Positions 8,504-18,157 are shown, numbered from the stretch's first letter. The stretch is 64,000 bases of DNA from Alphaproteobacteria bacterium (GCA_020632875.1 JACKET010000002.1:124001-188000), one strand, 5' to 3'. The notes: a model not told the origin generated them from the sequence alone. Program-made: numbers and translations.

Positions 8504-10234
8504 ATGGACGCGAGAACGGACATCAGCGCGGGCCCTGGTCCGATGCCGCGCTTCGAGATCCACGAGTGCGTCGGGCGCGGCGGCTTCGGCGAGGTCTACC
8601 GCGCGACCCGGGTCCGCGGCGACGAGCGGACGACCGTGGCCGTCAAGGTCCTGCACCGCGACGCGTCGCGCGGCAGCCTCGCGGCGCTGCGCCTGCGCGA
8701 CGAGGGCCGCATCCTGCACGCCCTCAGCCACGAGGCGGTGCTCGAGGTCTTCGAGCTGCTCTACCTCGACGGGCGCATCGCGCTGGTCACCGAATTCGTC
8801 GACGGGCAGGACCTCTCCGCCATCCTCGATCGCGACGGCCGGCTCCCGGCCTCCGTCGCGCTTCCCGTCATCGCGACCGTCGCCGGCGCGCTGGACGCGG
8901 CGTGGAACGCGCCCGGGCCCACGGGCCAGCCGCTCCGGCTGGTGCACCGCGACATCAAGCCCGCGAACATCCGCGTGGCCGCCGCGGGGCGGGTGAAGCT
9001 CTTGGACTTCGGCATCGCGCGGGCCGACGCGGTCGACCGCGAGGCCCGCACCAGCACCGACAACATGGTGGGCAGCTACCTGTACATGGCGCCCGAGCGG
9101 TTCCTCGAGAACCGCCAGGATCCGCCGTCCGACGTGTTCTCGCTGGGCTGCACGCTGTTCGAGCTGCTCGCGGGCGACCGCCTGTTCGCCAACCACACGC
9201 TCCGCGACACCTACAAGCTGGTGCTCCAGCCGCCGGCCTTCGCGCTCTCCATCGACACACGGCTCGCAACGCTCGACGTCCCGGAGCCCGTCCGGGCCCT
9301 GCTCCGCAGCGCGCTCGCCCACGAGCCGTCCGAGCGGCCCGGTGCGGGCGAGCTCGCCGTCCGCTGCCTGGCCGTGGCCACCGAGACCGCCGGTCCCGAC
9401 CTCGCGGCGTGGTGCGCCGGGCGCGCCTGGCCGCAGCGGTACGACCTCGAGGGCCCGCTCACGGGCCGCACGATGACTGCGACCCTCGCGGCGACCGACC
9501 CGGAGCTCGACATCACCGAGAGCGTGCTCGTCACCGGCACGCTCTCCGATCCGCCCGAGATCCCCGCCCCGCCCCGCCTTCCGGCGGCGCCAGCGCCCGA
9601 GCGTGGCTGGGCGGGCGGCGTGATCGCGGCCCTGCTCGCGGTCGTCCTGGTGGGTGGCCTCGGGTTGGCGACGTTCTCGCTGTCCGGCGTGGCTGCGGTG
9701 CTCTACAACCGCACCGGGCCGACACCCATCACCGTGCCGGTCGCCGTGCGCACGGCCGGCCCGACCGATCCCGTGCCCCAGCCGGCCGATCCCGCTCCGA
9801 CCGCTGCAGCGCCGTCCACACCCGAGCGAACCACGCCCGAGCCAACGACGCCCGAGCCGACGACGCCCGAGCCAACCACGCCGGCGCCATCGCCCACGCC
9901 CGAGCCATCGGCTCCGGACCCGCGGCCCGTCCTGGCGCCGCCGCCGACTCCCGCGCCCGAATCCGCCGTCGCGCCCGCTCCCGTTGCGGGCCCCGCACCC
10001 GAGACGGCCCCGACGAGCGCAGGCGCCGGCACCATCGCGAACGCCGGCCGCTGGCCTTTCCAGCTCCGCAGCGGCGACCAGCGCATGCAGCCGGGCGCCG
10101 TGCCCGCCGGCACCTGGGTGGTCGAGGTCGACTTCGGCTCCGGGCTCGTCGACGCCGGCCGGATCGTGCTCGGCGACGGAGAACGGGCGGAGGTCCTCTG
10201 CAACAAGCTCTTGAGGACGTGTACTGTGCGGTGA
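8504..10234 (+). CDS. Transmembrane Ser/Thr protein kinase with Pro/Thr-repeat ectodomain
   Basis: 576 residues. Kinase domain at about 16-290: GRGGFGEVY, Lys48 in VAVKVL, HRDIKPAN from 148, DFGIAR from 168, and MAPERF at 195. A single membrane helix follows at about 368-395. Outside it is a Pro/Thr/Glu spacer with repeated TPEPT units (about 440-465) that would span the cell wall or periplasm. The last 65 residues form a small domain with two Cys near the end. This is a receptor-kinase layout: cytoplasmic catalysis with an external ligand-binding tip. The stop overlaps the next gene's ATG (TGATG), so the following secreted protein may be its partner. Confidence 0.93.
   Translation: MDARTDISAGPGPMPRFEIHECVGRGGFGEVYRATRVRGDERTTVAVKVLHRDASRGSLAALRLRDEGRILHALSHEAVLEVFELLYLDGRIALVTEFVDGQDLSAILDRDGRLPASVALPVIATVAGALDAAWNAPGPTGQPLRLVHRDIKPANIRVAAAGRVKLLDFGIARADAVDREARTSTDNMVGSYLYMAPERFLENRQDPPSDVFSLGCTLFELLAGDRLFANHTLRDTYKLVLQPPAFALSIDTRLATLDVPEPVRALLRSALAHEPSERPGAGELAVRCLAVATETAGPDLAAWCAGRAWPQRYDLEGPLTGRTMTATLAATDPELDITESVLVTGTLSDPPEIPAPPRLPAAPAPERGWAGGVIAALLAVVLVGGLGLATFSLSGVAAVLYNRTGPTPITVPVAVRTAGPTDPVPQPADPAPTAAAPSTPERTTPEPTTPEPTTPEPTTPAPSPTPEPSAPDPRPVLAPPPTPAPESAVAPAPVAGPAPETAPTSAGAGTIANAGRWPFQLRSGDQRMQPGAVPAGTWVVEVDFGSGLVDAGRIVLGDGERAEVLCNKLLRTCTVR
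9812..9905 (+). repeat. In-gene TPEPTTPEPT codon repeat
   Basis: Degenerate 12-bp repeat encoding Thr-Pro-Glu-Pro units in the extracytoplasmic spacer of the kinase gene. Such tracts change length by slippage, which would alter how far the sensor tip reaches from the membrane. Confidence 0.7.
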
Positions 10235-11394
10235 TGCTGCTCCTCGTCGTCGCCGCCCGCGCCGCCGAGCCGTGCGCCACGGCGCTCACGGCCGAAGAGC
10301 TCTACGCGATGGACGCCCGCTCGAACCTCGCGGTCCAGAGCGACGATCCCGAGGGCCACGCGGCGGTGGTCCACGAGCTCGCCGAGCGCGTCGCATGCCT
10401 CGAAGGCCCCATCCCGCAGGGCCCGTGGGCGCGCATGCTCGTGAACGAGACCATCGTGCGCTACGCCCAGCAGGAGCCCTGGGAGCACGTGCTCGCCACG
10501 GCCCTCGAGGTCGACGCGGGGGTCGCGAACGTGCCGGGCTTCGTGCGCGAGGCGTACCGGGCGCCCGATTCCGTCGCGGGTGCGGCGGCCCCCGCGGGCG
10601 TGCGGCTGTTCGTCGACGGGCGCCAGACCGACACGCTCCCACCAGCCCGCGGGATGCACGTCGTGCAGCGCGAGCTCGAAGACGGCTGGCACAGCGTGCT
10701 GCTCGTGGACGCGCGCGTGCCCGACGCCCTGCTCGTCCCGCCGCCGCAGCGCACCGTCCCCGGCTGGTCGACGGTCGGGCTGCTCGTGTCCGCCGCCCGG
10801 TGGAGCCAGTCGCCCGACGATCCCGGCGACTTCCTGGCCGCCGAGAAGGCCGGGCAGACGCGCGTGGGCGTCGCGAGCCACGGCCGGGTGCCGTTCCTGC
10901 TCGACGCCCGGCTGGGCCTCGCGTGGGACGCGGCGCTCGGCACCGAGATCTACACGGCCGACACGCTCGCAGACGGCGAGCCGGCCACCGCCGAGAGCCG
11001 TGATCTCACCGTGCGGCCCGGCGGTTCCGCGTTCGTCGGCGCCGGCTTCGGGGGGCCGGTCGCCGCGGTGTTGGGCGGCGGGGCCGTCGTCCTGCGCTCG
11101 CACACGCGCACGGCCGACGCGGTCCACGTGGCTCCGCTCCCGTGGCTCGGCGTGCAGGCGTCTGGCGACGCGCTCGACGCGGCGGCCGGCTTCGGCATCG
11201 CGCCGCGCGCGTGGAACGGCTCCGTGCGCGCGGGCTGGTCGCCGGCGACGCGCATCCGGTTCGGGGTCCACGTCGACGCGGCCCACATGTCCCTCGCCCA
11301 GCTGGGCGACGGGGCCCCGGCAGGCGCGGTCCGACGCGTGGGTCTCACCCAGATCACTGCGGGCGCCACGGCCGGCCTGAGGTTCGGCCCGTGA
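10234..11394 (+). CDS. Secreted protein of unknown function, kinase-linked
   Basis: 386 residues. A signal peptide is visible (MLLLVVAARAAEP). The N-terminal 120 residues look helical and resemble the short TPR-like preludes seen before PEGA-type domains. Around residues 120-160, GVRLFVDGRQTDTLPPARG fits a PEGA-like beta sandwich. The C-terminal 200 residues contain Gly-rich alternating strands (FVGAGFGGPVAAVLGGGAVV), compatible with a small outer-membrane barrel or beta-solenoid. The ATG overlaps the kinase stop by one base and the stop overlaps the next gene by 4 bp. Translational coupling to the receptor kinase suggests a shared envelope task. No enzyme motif was seen. Confidence 0.75.
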   Translation: MLLLVVAARAAEPCATALTAEELYAMDARSNLAVQSDDPEGHAAVVHELAERVACLEGPIPQGPWARMLVNETIVRYAQQEPWEHVLATALEVDAGVANVPGFVREAYRAPDSVAGAAAPAGVRLFVDGRQTDTLPPARGMHVVQRELEDGWHSVLLVDARVPDALLVPPPQRTVPGWSTVGLLVSAARWSQSPDDPGDFLAAEKAGQTRVGVASHGRVPFLLDARLGLAWDAALGTEIYTADTLADGEPATAESRDLTVRPGGSAFVGAGFGGPVAAVLGGGAVVLRSHTRTADAVHVAPLPWLGVQASGDALDAAAGFGIAPRAWNGSVRAGWSPATRIRFGVHVDAAHMSLAQLGDGAPAGAVRRVGLTQITAGATAGLRFGP

Positions 11395-14090
11395 TCGCGC
11401 TCGTCCAGGCGGCCTGGTCCGCGCTCGTGTCGGTCCAGCCCGGCGACCTCCAGACGTCCCTCGACGCGGCGTCCCCCGGCGACGTCCTCGTCGTCGCCGA
11501 AGGCCTCCACACGGGCCCGTTCGCCGTGTCCGTCCCCGTGCTCGTCGTCGCCGATCCCACGCGCTCGGCTCCGGTGGTGCTCTCGGCCTCGACCGGCCCC
11601 GTCGTCACGGTGTCTGCGGCGGCCCACCTCGTCGACGTCGAGATCGACGCGTCCGGCGTCGTCGGCCTCGTCGTGGACGCCGGGGGCGTCGTGCTCGACG
11701 GCGTGCGGATCCACGATGCGAGCGGCGGATCCGTCCGGGTCGTGGGCGGTGACCTCGTCGTCGTCGGCAGCTGGTTCGAGGACGCCACGGCCGCGAGCGG
11801 CGCGCACATCGACGCCTCCTCGCCGGTGGAGGTGTACGGATCGGGCTTCGTGCGCGGGTCCGCGGGCGCCTCGGGGCGCGGCGGGGCCATCCGGGTCGTC
11901 GGCGCAGACCTGACCGTGGCGGACACCACCTTCGAGCAGAACGGCGTCGGCTCGGGCGGCGCGGGTGGTGCGCTGGCGTTCCTGGCGTCCGGCGCCGACG
12001 TCACGCTCGGATTCGTGGCCTCTCGCGTCGTCGGGAACAGCGCGACGAACGGGGGAGGCGTGTACCTCGAGTCGGGCTCGTTCGTGTCGACGGGCTCGCT
12101 CCAGGCCTCGTTCGAGGACTGCTCGTTCGAGGACAACCAGGCGGGCACGGGCGGCGGGGGCGTGAAGACCGCTTCGCTGGCTTCGACCCCGCTGTCAGCG
12201 GCCTTCGAACGGACGCGATTCTGCGGGAACGTCGGCACGGTCGGCGCGGGCGTCGCTTCGCAGAGCGGCTCCGAGGACCTGGCGTTCCGGCACGTCGTGT
12301 TCTCGAAGAACCGCGGCTCGGCCCTTCGCGTCGGGGGGCCCACCACCGTCGAGCACTCGCTGTTCATCGCCAACGAAGCCGCTGAAGGGAGCGCAATCTT
12401 CGCGAGCTTCGCCGAGGTGGCAATCGCGAGCTCCATCTTCGTGGGGAACACCGGCCACGGTGCCGCCGACTACACGAACATGGCCCCCCTGTTCGACCAC
12501 GTGCTGTTCGACAACGACGACGACGGCACCGCCATCACGAGCACGACCTCCGATCTGTCCACGGTCGTCCTCGGCGAAGACCCTCTGCTCACGGGCGTCA
12601 CGGACTGCCCCGTCCTCGAGGACCTCGGGCTCGCACCGGGCTCCCCCGCGATCGACGCCGGCGACCCGCTCTCCCCCGAGCTCGACGGCACCGCGCCCGA
12701 CCTCGGCCCGTCCGGCGGAGACCCCGTTCCCTGCGCGGTCGCCACGGTCTTCCGCGACCTCGACGGCGACGGCTACGGCGACCCAATCGCGCCCTACACG
12801 GGCTGTGGACAGCCGCCGGGGTACGTCGCCGACGGTTCGGACTGCGACGACCTGCGCGCCTCCGTGAGCCCCGCGGGCTCGGAGAGCTGCAACGGACTCG
12901 ACGACGACTGCTCCGGAGTGCCCGACGACACGGGCCCCACCTGGTACGAAGACGCGGATCAGGACGGCTGGGGCGGCCCGGATTCGGTGCTCCGCTGCAC
13001 CCAGCCCGCGGGCTACCTCCCCGACGGCGGTGACTGCGACGACGCCGATCCCTTCGTCTCGCCCGACGCGCTCGAGGTCCCATGCACGGGGGTCGACGAG
13101 GACTGCGACCCCGGATCCCCCGATCTGGTCGACGCCGACGGAGACGGCGCGGCCTGCGACTGCGACGAGACCGACCCGGACGTGTTCCCGGGTGCGGTGG
13201 AGACGTGCGATCTCGCGGACGAGGACTGCGACGGCCTCGTGGACGAGGGCTTCGACGTCGACGGCGACGGCGTCACCTCCTGCGGGGGCGACTGCGACGA
13301 CGCCGATGACGAGGTCGCTCCGGGGCTCGCCGAGGTGGACTGTGACGGGCGGGACAACGACTGCGACCCGTCCACTCCGGACCGTGCGCTCGAGGACGCC
13401 GATGGGGACGGCGCGAATGCGTGCATCGACTGCGACGACGGCGATGCGACCGCGGCCCCCGGGCTCGCCGAGGTCGCCTGCGACGGCGTCGACAACGACT
13501 GCGACCCGCTGACCCCGCGCGACGGCCCCGACACCGATGGCGACGGCGACCCCGACTGCAGCGACTGCGCGGTGGACGACCCGGACGTGCACCACGGCGC
13601 CGCGGAGGTATGCGACGGCGCGGACCAGGACTGCGACGGGGCCGCCGACGACGGGCTCACGTTCCGCGACTGGTGGCCCGACGCCGACGGAGACGGCTTC
13701 GGCGACGCGTCGGTCGCGGCGACCTCCACGTGCGACGGTGCGCCCGAGGGATCGGTCGGAGACGGCACGGACTGCGACGACGACGATGCGTCGGTGCATC
13801 CGGACGCCGCGGATGCGGGGGGCGATGGCGTCGATCAGGACTGCGACGGCGCCGACGGACCTGCCGGAGACGCCGACGGAGACGGGTTCCCGGCGGGCAC
13901 GGACTGCGACGACGCCGATCCCACGGTGTTCCCCGGGGCCGTCGAGGACGCCGGCCCCGTCGACCGCGACTGCGACGGGTACGCCGACCCCACGGGGCGC
14001 CTCGCGACCTGCGGCTGCGCGTCGGATGCCCTTCGCGGGTTCGGCCTCGCTCCGTTGCTCCTGGCGCTCGTGCGGCGACGCCGGTGCTGA
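11391..14090 (+). CDS. Secreted beta-helix protein with MopE-type metal-binding repeats and MYXO-CTERM tail
   Basis: About 899 residues from GTG 11391 (GTGA overlap with the preceding stop). A weak signal peptide is followed by a right-handed parallel beta-helix region (about 15-440; many V/I-x-V and GG turns as in pectin-lyase-like folds). Then come about ten Asp/Cys-rich units (about 445-870) of the type DxDGDGYGD ... DCDD ... CDGxDNDCD, the MopE/Cu-binding motif pattern. The end is TCGCAS, a hydrophobic stretch and RRRRC, a MYXO-CTERM-like sorting signal. It probably sits on the outer surface and binds Ca2+ or Cu; the binding partner is inferred. The next gene is a paralogue. Confidence 0.85.
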   Translation: MIALVQAAWSALVSVQPGDLQTSLDAASPGDVLVVAEGLHTGPFAVSVPVLVVADPTRSAPVVLSASTGPVVTVSAAAHLVDVEIDASGVVGLVVDAGGVVLDGVRIHDASGGSVRVVGGDLVVVGSWFEDATAASGAHIDASSPVEVYGSGFVRGSAGASGRGGAIRVVGADLTVADTTFEQNGVGSGGAGGALAFLASGADVTLGFVASRVVGNSATNGGGVYLESGSFVSTGSLQASFEDCSFEDNQAGTGGGGVKTASLASTPLSAAFERTRFCGNVGTVGAGVASQSGSEDLAFRHVVFSKNRGSALRVGGPTTVEHSLFIANEAAEGSAIFASFAEVAIASSIFVGNTGHGAADYTNMAPLFDHVLFDNDDDGTAITSTTSDLSTVVLGEDPLLTGVTDCPVLEDLGLAPGSPAIDAGDPLSPELDGTAPDLGPSGGDPVPCAVATVFRDLDGDGYGDPIAPYTGCGQPPGYVADGSDCDDLRASVSPAGSESCNGLDDDCSGVPDDTGPTWYEDADQDGWGGPDSVLRCTQPAGYLPDGGDCDDADPFVSPDALEVPCTGVDEDCDPGSPDLVDADGDGAACDCDETDPDVFPGAVETCDLADEDCDGLVDEGFDVDGDGVTSCGGDCDDADDEVAPGLAEVDCDGRDNDCDPSTPDRALEDADGDGANACIDCDDGDATAAPGLAEVACDGVDNDCDPLTPRDGPDTDGDGDPDCSDCAVDDPDVHHGAAEVCDGADQDCDGAADDGLTFRDWWPDADGDGFGDASVAATSTCDGAPEGSVGDGTDCDDDDASVHPDAADAGGDGVDQDCDGADGPAGDADGDGFPAGTDCDDADPTVFPGAVEDAGPVDRDCDGYADPTGRLATCGCASDALRGFGLAPLLLALVRRRRC

Positions 14091-16762
14091 TCGCCGTCGC
14101 GTCCGCGTGGGCCGCGTGCACCGAGGTGGGCGGGGCGACGACCCTGCAGCAGGCCATCGACGCGGAGCCCGTGAACGGGTGCATCGCGCTCGGTCCGGGC
14201 ACGTGGGCCGGCGGCGTGTCGATCGCGCGATCCCTCACCATCGTCGGGACGGACCCGCAGAACCCGCCGGTCATCGCGCACGTGGCGGGTCCGCAGCCCG
14301 TCGTGGCCGCGTCGGCCGCCCTGGTGCTCGCGAGCGTCGTGGTGGACGGCGGGGGAGCGGTGCCGGGCGTGCAGGCCACGGGCTCGCGGCTGGTGCTGGA
14401 CCACGCGGAGGTGCGTGATTGCTCCGGCGGGGGCGTGTTCTTCGGGGCGGGCGGGAGCCAGACGCAGTTCCAGGCCATCGCATCGCGCTTCGCCGACAAC
14501 ACCACGACCTTCGGTGCGAGCCACGTCGACTTCCTGGGCGACGACCTCCGCGACTGGGGCGGCGAGTACACCGGGGGCTCGGGGAGCTGGGGGGCCATCG
14601 GCATCAGCCAGATCGACGCGACCGGCGAGCTGTACGGGACGCGCTTCGTGGGCAATGCGGCGTCGGGGAGCGGCGGGGCGATCCACGCGGCCGGGCCGTC
14701 GCTGCTCGTGGAGGAGTGCCGCTTCGAGCAGGGGACCGCGAGCGTGGGTGCCGCGATCTTCAAGGAGGGCGGGCAGCTCGACGTGCGCCGGTCCGTGTTC
14801 GTCGACGGGAGCGCTGCGTCGTACGGCGGGGCCATCGCGACGGCCTCGGCGGGCGGGACCGTGGCGTACACGGCGATGTGCGGGAATACGGCCTCGATCG
14901 GGGGCGGCGCGCTGCGGCTGCAGGGCAGCGGCGCGCTGACGGTGTCGGAGTCGCTGCTCGACACGAACGCAGCGACCAGCGCGGGGGCCGCGGTGAGCAT
15001 CGAGGGGGCGGACGTGGTGCTCGACGCGTCGACCCTCGTGGAGAACGTCGGGCCGAATGCGATCTTCGTGGCGTCCGGCGCGTCCCTGTCGCTCGCGGAC
15101 GCCGTGATCGAGGGGCACGCCGCGGCGGTCGCCGGGTCGGGGAGCCTCGTGATCGGCGGCGCGGGGACGGACGGATCGGTGTTCTGGGACAACACGACGA
15201 ACCCGGCGGGTGTGCCGGGGCTCGGCGCGAGCGTGCTCGATCCGGGGCTCGGCCCGCCCGGCCCGTGCGCGTGGGAGGACCGCGGGCCCAGCACCACCAC
15301 GGCGGGCCACCAGGCGCTCGCGCCCGTGTGGTGCGACCTGACGCCCGTGTACCGCGACCTCGACGGCGACGGGTTCGGCGACCCCGCCGTGACGTACGCC
15401 GGCTGCGGTACGCCGCCCGGCTACGTGGCGGACGCGACCGACTGCGACGATCGCGACGCCGCGACGAGCCCCGCGGCGCTCGAACAGTGCGGCGGGGGCG
15501 ACGAGGACTGCGACGGCCAGACCGACGAGGGCGCCGGCCCGCTGTGGTACGCCGACCTCGACGGCGACGGGTTCGGCGCGGGGGTCGGCGTGCAGGCGTG
15601 CGTCGCGCCGACCGGGTCCGTGGCGGACGCGACCGACTGCGACGACGCGCTGGCCGACGCCTTCCCGGGCAACCCCGCAGGCGAGACGCTCTGCAACGGC
15701 GTGGACGACGACTGCGCGGCCGGTACGCCCGACTCACCCGATGGCGACGGCGACGGTCACGGGGTCTGCACGGACTGCGCGGACGGCGACCCGAGCGTGT
15801 GGCCCGGTGCGCCCGAGACGCCCTGCGACGGCATCGACTCGAACTGCGACCCGGCCGACGAGAACGCCGATGCCGACGGGGATGGCGTGTTCGAGTGCGA
15901 CCAGCCGCCCGACTGCGACGACAACGATCCCACCGCGCTGCCCGGTGCGGCAGAGATCTGCGACGGCCACGACAACGACTGCGACGGCCAGATCGACGAG
16001 GGGCCCGACACGGACGGCGACGGGTCGCCCGACATCTGCGACTGCGCGGATGCCGATGCCACCGTGCACCCCGGCGCGACCGACACCGTGTGCGACGGCA
16101 TCGACCAGGACTGCGACGGGCTCGACGCGACACGCGACGCCGACGGCGACGGGTCGAGCTGCGCGGAGGACTGCGACGACGACGACGCAACCTTCGTCCC
16201 CGGTGCCCCCGACGACGAGTGCGACGGGCTCGACCAGGACTGCGACGGCACGCCAGACGACGGCGCGCCGCGCACGACGCGCTACGACGACACGGACGGC
16301 GACGGCTACGGCGACGCCTCGACCGCGGCCGACGCCTGTGACGAGCCCCCGGGCACGGTGGCGATCGCGGGCGACTGCGACGACGACGCCTTCGCGGTGA
16401 ACCCCGGCGCGGAGGAGATCCCGGGCAACGCGGTCGACGAGGACTGCGACGGGCGGGCGGAGGGCATCGAGAGCGTCGACCTCGACGGGGACGGCGCGAT
16501 CGGCGCCGAGGACTGCGACGACGCGGATCCCACGCGCCATCCGGGCGCCACCGAGGACACCTCGCCCGTCGACCGCGACTGTGACGGCTTCGCGGACCCC
16601 TCGGGCCGCCTCGCCACCTGCGCTTGTGCATCGGGTGGGCGGTCGGGTGCGGGATGGCTCGTGCTGGCGGCGCTCTTCGCCCGCCGTCAGAGGCAGCTGA
16701 CGAGCCCCGGGCACGCCGCGTCGAGCGCCTCGCCCGACGCCACGATGCAGATCGTGAAGTAG
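14084..16762 (+). CDS. Second secreted beta-helix/MopE-repeat protein (tandem paralogue)
   Basis: About 892 residues; GTG 14084 overlaps the previous gene by 7 bp. Same order as its neighbour: signal peptide (LIAVASAWAACTEV), beta-helix to about 420, then MopE-type Asp/Cys repeats (YRDLDGDGFGDP, DCDDRDAATSPAA, CDGIDQDCDG and so on), and a CACAS-hydrophobic-ARRQR sorting tail near 870. Unlike its neighbour, about 20 residues follow the Arg cluster before the stop. This tail runs into the 3' end of the convergent lipoprotein gene (76 bp overlap). Gene duplication with later divergence is the simplest explanation for the pair. Confidence 0.85.
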   Translation: MLIAVASAWAACTEVGGATTLQQAIDAEPVNGCIALGPGTWAGGVSIARSLTIVGTDPQNPPVIAHVAGPQPVVAASAALVLASVVVDGGGAVPGVQATGSRLVLDHAEVRDCSGGGVFFGAGGSQTQFQAIASRFADNTTTFGASHVDFLGDDLRDWGGEYTGGSGSWGAIGISQIDATGELYGTRFVGNAASGSGGAIHAAGPSLLVEECRFEQGTASVGAAIFKEGGQLDVRRSVFVDGSAASYGGAIATASAGGTVAYTAMCGNTASIGGGALRLQGSGALTVSESLLDTNAATSAGAAVSIEGADVVLDASTLVENVGPNAIFVASGASLSLADAVIEGHAAAVAGSGSLVIGGAGTDGSVFWDNTTNPAGVPGLGASVLDPGLGPPGPCAWEDRGPSTTTAGHQALAPVWCDLTPVYRDLDGDGFGDPAVTYAGCGTPPGYVADATDCDDRDAATSPAALEQCGGGDEDCDGQTDEGAGPLWYADLDGDGFGAGVGVQACVAPTGSVADATDCDDALADAFPGNPAGETLCNGVDDDCAAGTPDSPDGDGDGHGVCTDCADGDPSVWPGAPETPCDGIDSNCDPADENADADGDGVFECDQPPDCDDNDPTALPGAAEICDGHDNDCDGQIDEGPDTDGDGSPDICDCADADATVHPGATDTVCDGIDQDCDGLDATRDADGDGSSCAEDCDDDDATFVPGAPDDECDGLDQDCDGTPDDGAPRTTRYDDTDGDGYGDASTAADACDEPPGTVAIAGDCDDDAFAVNPGAEEIPGNAVDEDCDGRAEGIESVDLDGDGAIGAEDCDDADPTRHPGATEDTSPVDRDCDGFADPSGRLATCACASGGRSGAGWLVLAALFARRQRQLTSPGHAASSASPDATMQIVK

Positions 16763-17607
16763 CCGCGTCCACCGCAGCCGTCGTGCTCCATGCGCCCCAG
16801 CAGGTCGACACCGTCGTCGAAGCGCACGCCCCCGAAGTCCTGCACGCATCCGCCCGCGGTCTTCCGGAACCTCGAGCGGGTGGGGTCGACGGTGACGACC
16901 CCCATCCGCGCCATCGACGCGGTCATGGTGGCCTCGCAGAGCTTGTCGTCGGGCTCCTCGTCGAGGCGTGCCTGCGACGTCGCGGTGATCGTGACGAGGT
17001 CGTCCGACCGGGTCCAGACGCGCTGGGCGGGCGTGGACTCGACGTCCTCCGCCCACTGCGACGGGTCGCCCGTGAACCGGAAGCTCGGGGGCCCCTCGAC
17101 CACGGCGACGGGCTCGTGCTTGCACCGCGCCGTCTTCAGCGCCTCGGCGTGGGCCTGCTTCGCCGAGCTCAGCCCCGAGGTGTTCAGCGTGATCTCGAGA
17201 CCGGAATCGGGGCACCGCCAGGTGGTCGAGACGATGGTGGCGAACGAGATGTCGGCCTCGAAGCCGAGGGATCGCTGTCCGTCGACGGCGCCCTCGACCA
17301 CGTCCGGCTTCGGAGGCATCTCGAGGCTGCCTTCGGCCTCGGCGATCGCCACCATGCCATCCCACATGAGGTCGACCGTGTCTTCGAGCGTGTCCTCGGC
17401 ATCGATCGGCGACCAGGACAGCGCCTGGGTCGTGAACCCGAACGCCACGTCGTAGTCGCCCTGAGCGCCCTGATCGTCGTCGGTCTCGACCTCTCCTTCG
17501 ACCAGGTCGATCGTGAACCCGGACCGATCGACGGTGGCGAGCTTCGGGGCACCCATGCCTCCGCAGGCGAGCGCGAGCCCGAGACAGACCGGCAGCATCC
17601 AGCGCAT
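16687..17607 (-). CDS. Putative lipoprotein of unknown function
   Basis: 306 residues. The N-terminus MRWMLPVCLGLALACGG is a signal peptide with lipobox LALAC, so Cys15 would be lipidated. The mature part is beta-rich with four paired Cys near the C-terminus (GGCVQDF, DGCGGRG, FTICIV, ACPGLVSC). No family recognised. ATG 17607 has GGAGGG 3 nt upstream. Its 3' end overlaps the convergent MopE-type gene by 76 bp. A small gene of unknown function starts 16 bp upstream and may be co-transcribed with it. Confidence 0.78.
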   Translation of the reverse strand: MRWMLPVCLGLALACGGMGAPKLATVDRSGFTIDLVEGEVETDDDQGAQGDYDVAFGFTTQALSWSPIDAEDTLEDTVDLMWDGMVAIAEAEGSLEMPPKPDVVEGAVDGQRSLGFEADISFATIVSTTWRCPDSGLEITLNTSGLSSAKQAHAEALKTARCKHEPVAVVEGPPSFRFTGDPSQWAEDVESTPAQRVWTRSDDLVTITATSQARLDEEPDDKLCEATMTASMARMGVVTVDPTRSRFRKTAGGCVQDFGGVRFDDGVDLLGRMEHDGCGGRGYFTICIVASGEALDAACPGLVSCL

Positions 17608-17623
17608 CGACCCTCCGCGCGGA

Positions 17624-17974
17624 CTAATCGACGACGGGGTCGCCGCGCCAGTCGAGCGTCACGTCGGGCTCGGGCAGGGTGCCCATCTCGATCCCGAGCG
17701 CGAGATCCTCGATCGGCAGCCCGTCCCACGCCCGGATCTGGTTGCGCGCGTCGAGGTAGACGCGCTCGGGCGCGCCCGGCACGAAGCCGATGAACGCGGG
17801 CCACGCGGGCAGCATCCAGCGCGTGGGACGGCCCGCTTCGTCGCGTCGGGTCGGGATCCAGCCGTAGTGCTCGGGCGGCGGGACGGGCCCCCGCATCCGC
17901 TCGGACAGCTCGCCGACCGCCTCGGCGAGCTGGCGGTCTCTGCGGCGCTGGTCGAGGTCGATCAGGTCACCCAT
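17624..17974 (-). CDS. Small hypothetical protein
   Basis: 116 residues from ATG 17974, which has GGAG 5 nt upstream; a longer reading from 18070 lacks a ribosome site. The first 35 residues form a charged helix (LIDLDQRRRDRQLAEAVGEL). The middle is Pro/Trp/Arg-rich and the end is acidic. No signal peptide or membrane segment. Not recognised. It is probably the first gene of a two-gene unit with the lipoprotein 16 bp downstream. Confidence 0.6.
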   Translation of the reverse strand: MGDLIDLDQRRRDRQLAEAVGELSERMRGPVPPPEHYGWIPTRRDEAGRPTRWMLPAWPAFIGFVPGAPERVYLDARNQIRAWDGLPIEDLALGIEMGTLPEPDVTLDWRGDPVVD

Positions 17975-18143
17975 GTTCTCCAACGTATCCGGCGAGGCGC
18001 GTCGGGTTGTGTTCCGCGGGACGCAGATTTCTCGCGATGGGCCGTATGGCCCAACGAATCCGTACCGCACGGGCCGAATTGCCGATCCGCCTAAGTCGGT
18101 CCTCGCATCGGACCCGCCCGGAGTGCCGCTCCACAGTTGATGG

Positions 18144-18157
18144 TCGTGAAATCACGA
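18144..18157. promoter_or_regulatory. Possible operator TCGTGA-AA-TCACGA upstream of the DUF4331 gene pair
   Basis: A perfect 6+6 bp inverted repeat with a 2-bp centre, 38 bp before the ATG of the next gene. It lies in the 220-bp gap (17975-18194) that separates divergent genes and otherwise shows no clear structure. It could be a transcription-factor site controlling the secreted pair; chance occurrence cannot be excluded. Confidence 0.35.

Noticed and set aside
11391..16762. Long open frames on the opposite strand and in other frames of the MopE-type genes
   Set aside because: They are Arg/Ser/Pro-rich mirror readings of the Asp/Gly/Cys-rich GC-biased repeats, with no start signals or recognisable domains.
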